Shown here piece after piece: positions 63,471-64,000 of a stretch of 64,000 nucleotides of DNA. The position numbers were made by a program, and so were the translations under genes. Positions within the stretch are counted from its first letter, which is position 1. Each line of letters opens with the position of its first letter. This stretch comes from Rhodococcus ruber NBRC 15591 (GTDB lineage Bacteria > Actinomycetota > Actinomycetes > Mycobacteriales > Mycobacteriaceae), in NCBI RefSeq assembly GCF_001894945.1, contig NZ_BCXE01000023.1, forward strand, positions 167,428 through 231,427, given 5' to 3'. The notes under the pieces are model-generated. The model had not been told where the DNA came from and searched no databases. It saw only the letters and a list, made by a program, of their open reading frames with translations.

Positions 63471-64000
63471 TCAGACCGCAACCGCACCACCGAGGAGGTG
63501 ATCCGCTTGTCTGACGTCGTCGACACCGGTGTGGCCGCGCTCCGCCACAGCCAGATCCACTCCGGCAGCGTTCCGATCCCGGCATCCGCTGTAGCCGCAG
63601 GCTGGGCACCGGAAGATGCGTTGCTCGAGTCCGAGGGGCTGCTTGGCTCTCGCGAAACACCTCGAACACGTCATGCTCGTGTACGCGGGCCGCACCAGCA
63701 CCACCTTCCGGCCGGCCCGCCTGCCCCGCTCGACGAGTTCTCGCTTGGTCGCGGCGATCGCCGCGTCCGCGGCCTTGCGCGCCATCGTGGACTTGGCCAG
63801 GAACCGCGGCCGGAAATCCTCCACCGCGATCACCGCATGCTGGGCGACCACCCGCCGCGCCCACACCCGCGCCTCGTGCCGGGTCCGCGCCGCGGCCTTC
63901 TGCTGGATCTTCGCCGCCCGCTTACGGGCCCGCCGGTAGCCGTTCGACGGGGTTCGGCCTCTTCCCCGGCGGCGACGGGTCATCGTGCGTTGCGCCTTCG
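63471..64000 (-). CDS. tnpB: RNA-guided nuclease TnpB (IS605 OrfB), C-terminal part; 5' end outside window
   Basis: The frame is open to the window edge, so the ATG at 63983 is not the start (KAQRT precedes it in frame). The visible part shows the basic helix RRARKRAAKIQQKAAARTRHEA, RuvC-II glutamate in IAVEDF, the zinc ribbon TCSRC ... RCPACG and the RuvC-III aspartate in CRDRNAAGVDLA. All are intact, so the nuclease could be active. TnpB uses a guide RNA made from the element's right end. The RuvC-I region and any tnpA are not in view. Confidence 0.88.
   Translation of the reverse strand, partial: KAQRTMTRRRRGRGRTPSNGYRRARKRAAKIQQKAAARTRHEARVWARRVVAQHAVIAVEDFRPRFLAKSTMARKAADAAIAATKRELVERGRRAGRKVVLVRPAYTSMTCSRCFARAKQPLGLEQRIFRCPACGYSGCRDRNAAGVDLAVAERGHTGVDDVRQADHLLGGAVAV

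Overview
The window is very GC-rich, almost wholly coding actinobacterial DNA. Gene content and gene order match the cholesterol and sterol catabolism region of Mycobacteriales: ipdCBA-echA20 / ipdF, fadA5 / cyp125, kstD, ltp3-ltp4-DUF35, echA19 / fadD19, a CYP142-like P450, fadD17-fadE27-fadE26 / ferredoxin / hsd4A, and a complete mce4 importer operon. The order is collinear in large blocks with Mycobacterium tuberculosis Rv3489-Rv3553. The mix with extra genes (a NirK fusion, a PAS-PP2C phosphatase, C24-branched sterol genes) suggests Rhodococcus or a close relative. This is inferred from gene order, not from a database search.

Layout. 1-4.7 kb: C/D-ring degradation genes around a KstR2-type operator. 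4.7-7.1 kb: a two-domain gyrase-like/GNAT protein, a Ddn-family protein and the FadA5 thiolase. 7.3-12 kb: CYP125, a 3-ketosteroid dehydrogenase and an MFS transporter. 12-18.3 kb: an operon with a MobA-like transferase, an NTF2-like protein, a flavin/F420 oxidoreductase and the Ltp3/Ltp4/DUF35 aldolase set, with a second F420 oxidoreductase divergent. 18.5-23.4 kb: echA19, fadD19, a nitronate monooxygenase-like gene and a P450. 23.4-27.8 kb: an inserted nitrite/NO module (cysteine-bearing HTH regulator, NnrS-like membrane protein, membrane-anchored cupredoxin-NirK fusion). 27.8-33.3 kb: side-chain beta-oxidation genes, a ferredoxin and Hsd4A. 33.7-43.8 kb: the Mce4 importer (YrbE4AB, Mce4A-F, two associated proteins). 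43.8-46 kb: response regulator, trehalose-6-phosphate synthase and a 57-residue protein. 46-53.2 kb: an asymmetric ABC exporter pair, a hydrolase, an NmrA-like protein, a DMT transporter and a LysR regulator. 53.3-57 kb: thiolase and 3-oxoacid CoA-transferase under a divergent IclR regulator with two matching operators. 57-60.2 kb: an APH-fold kinase and an RsbQ-RsbP stress module. 60.3-63.4 kb: a crotonase / APH-kinase / acyl-CoA dehydrogenase operon. The window ends inside a tnpB-bearing insertion element.

How it works together. Sterols enter through Mce4, the side chain is oxidised by P450s, activated by FadD17/FadD19, shortened by FadE26-FadE27, EchA19, Hsd4A and FadA5 or by the Ltp aldolases, the rings are attacked by KstD, and the last rings are opened by IpdC/IpdF/EchA20/IpdAB. 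KstR boxes occur at most side-chain and uptake promoters, usually in the spacer of a recognisable -35/-10 promoter. The least explained items are the gyrase-like/GNAT fusion, the cupredoxin-NirK membrane fusion with its regulator, the kinase-dehydrogenase operon, the RsbQ-RsbP pair without a visible partner-switching system, and the TnpB element abutting the acyl-CoA dehydrogenase stop codon.
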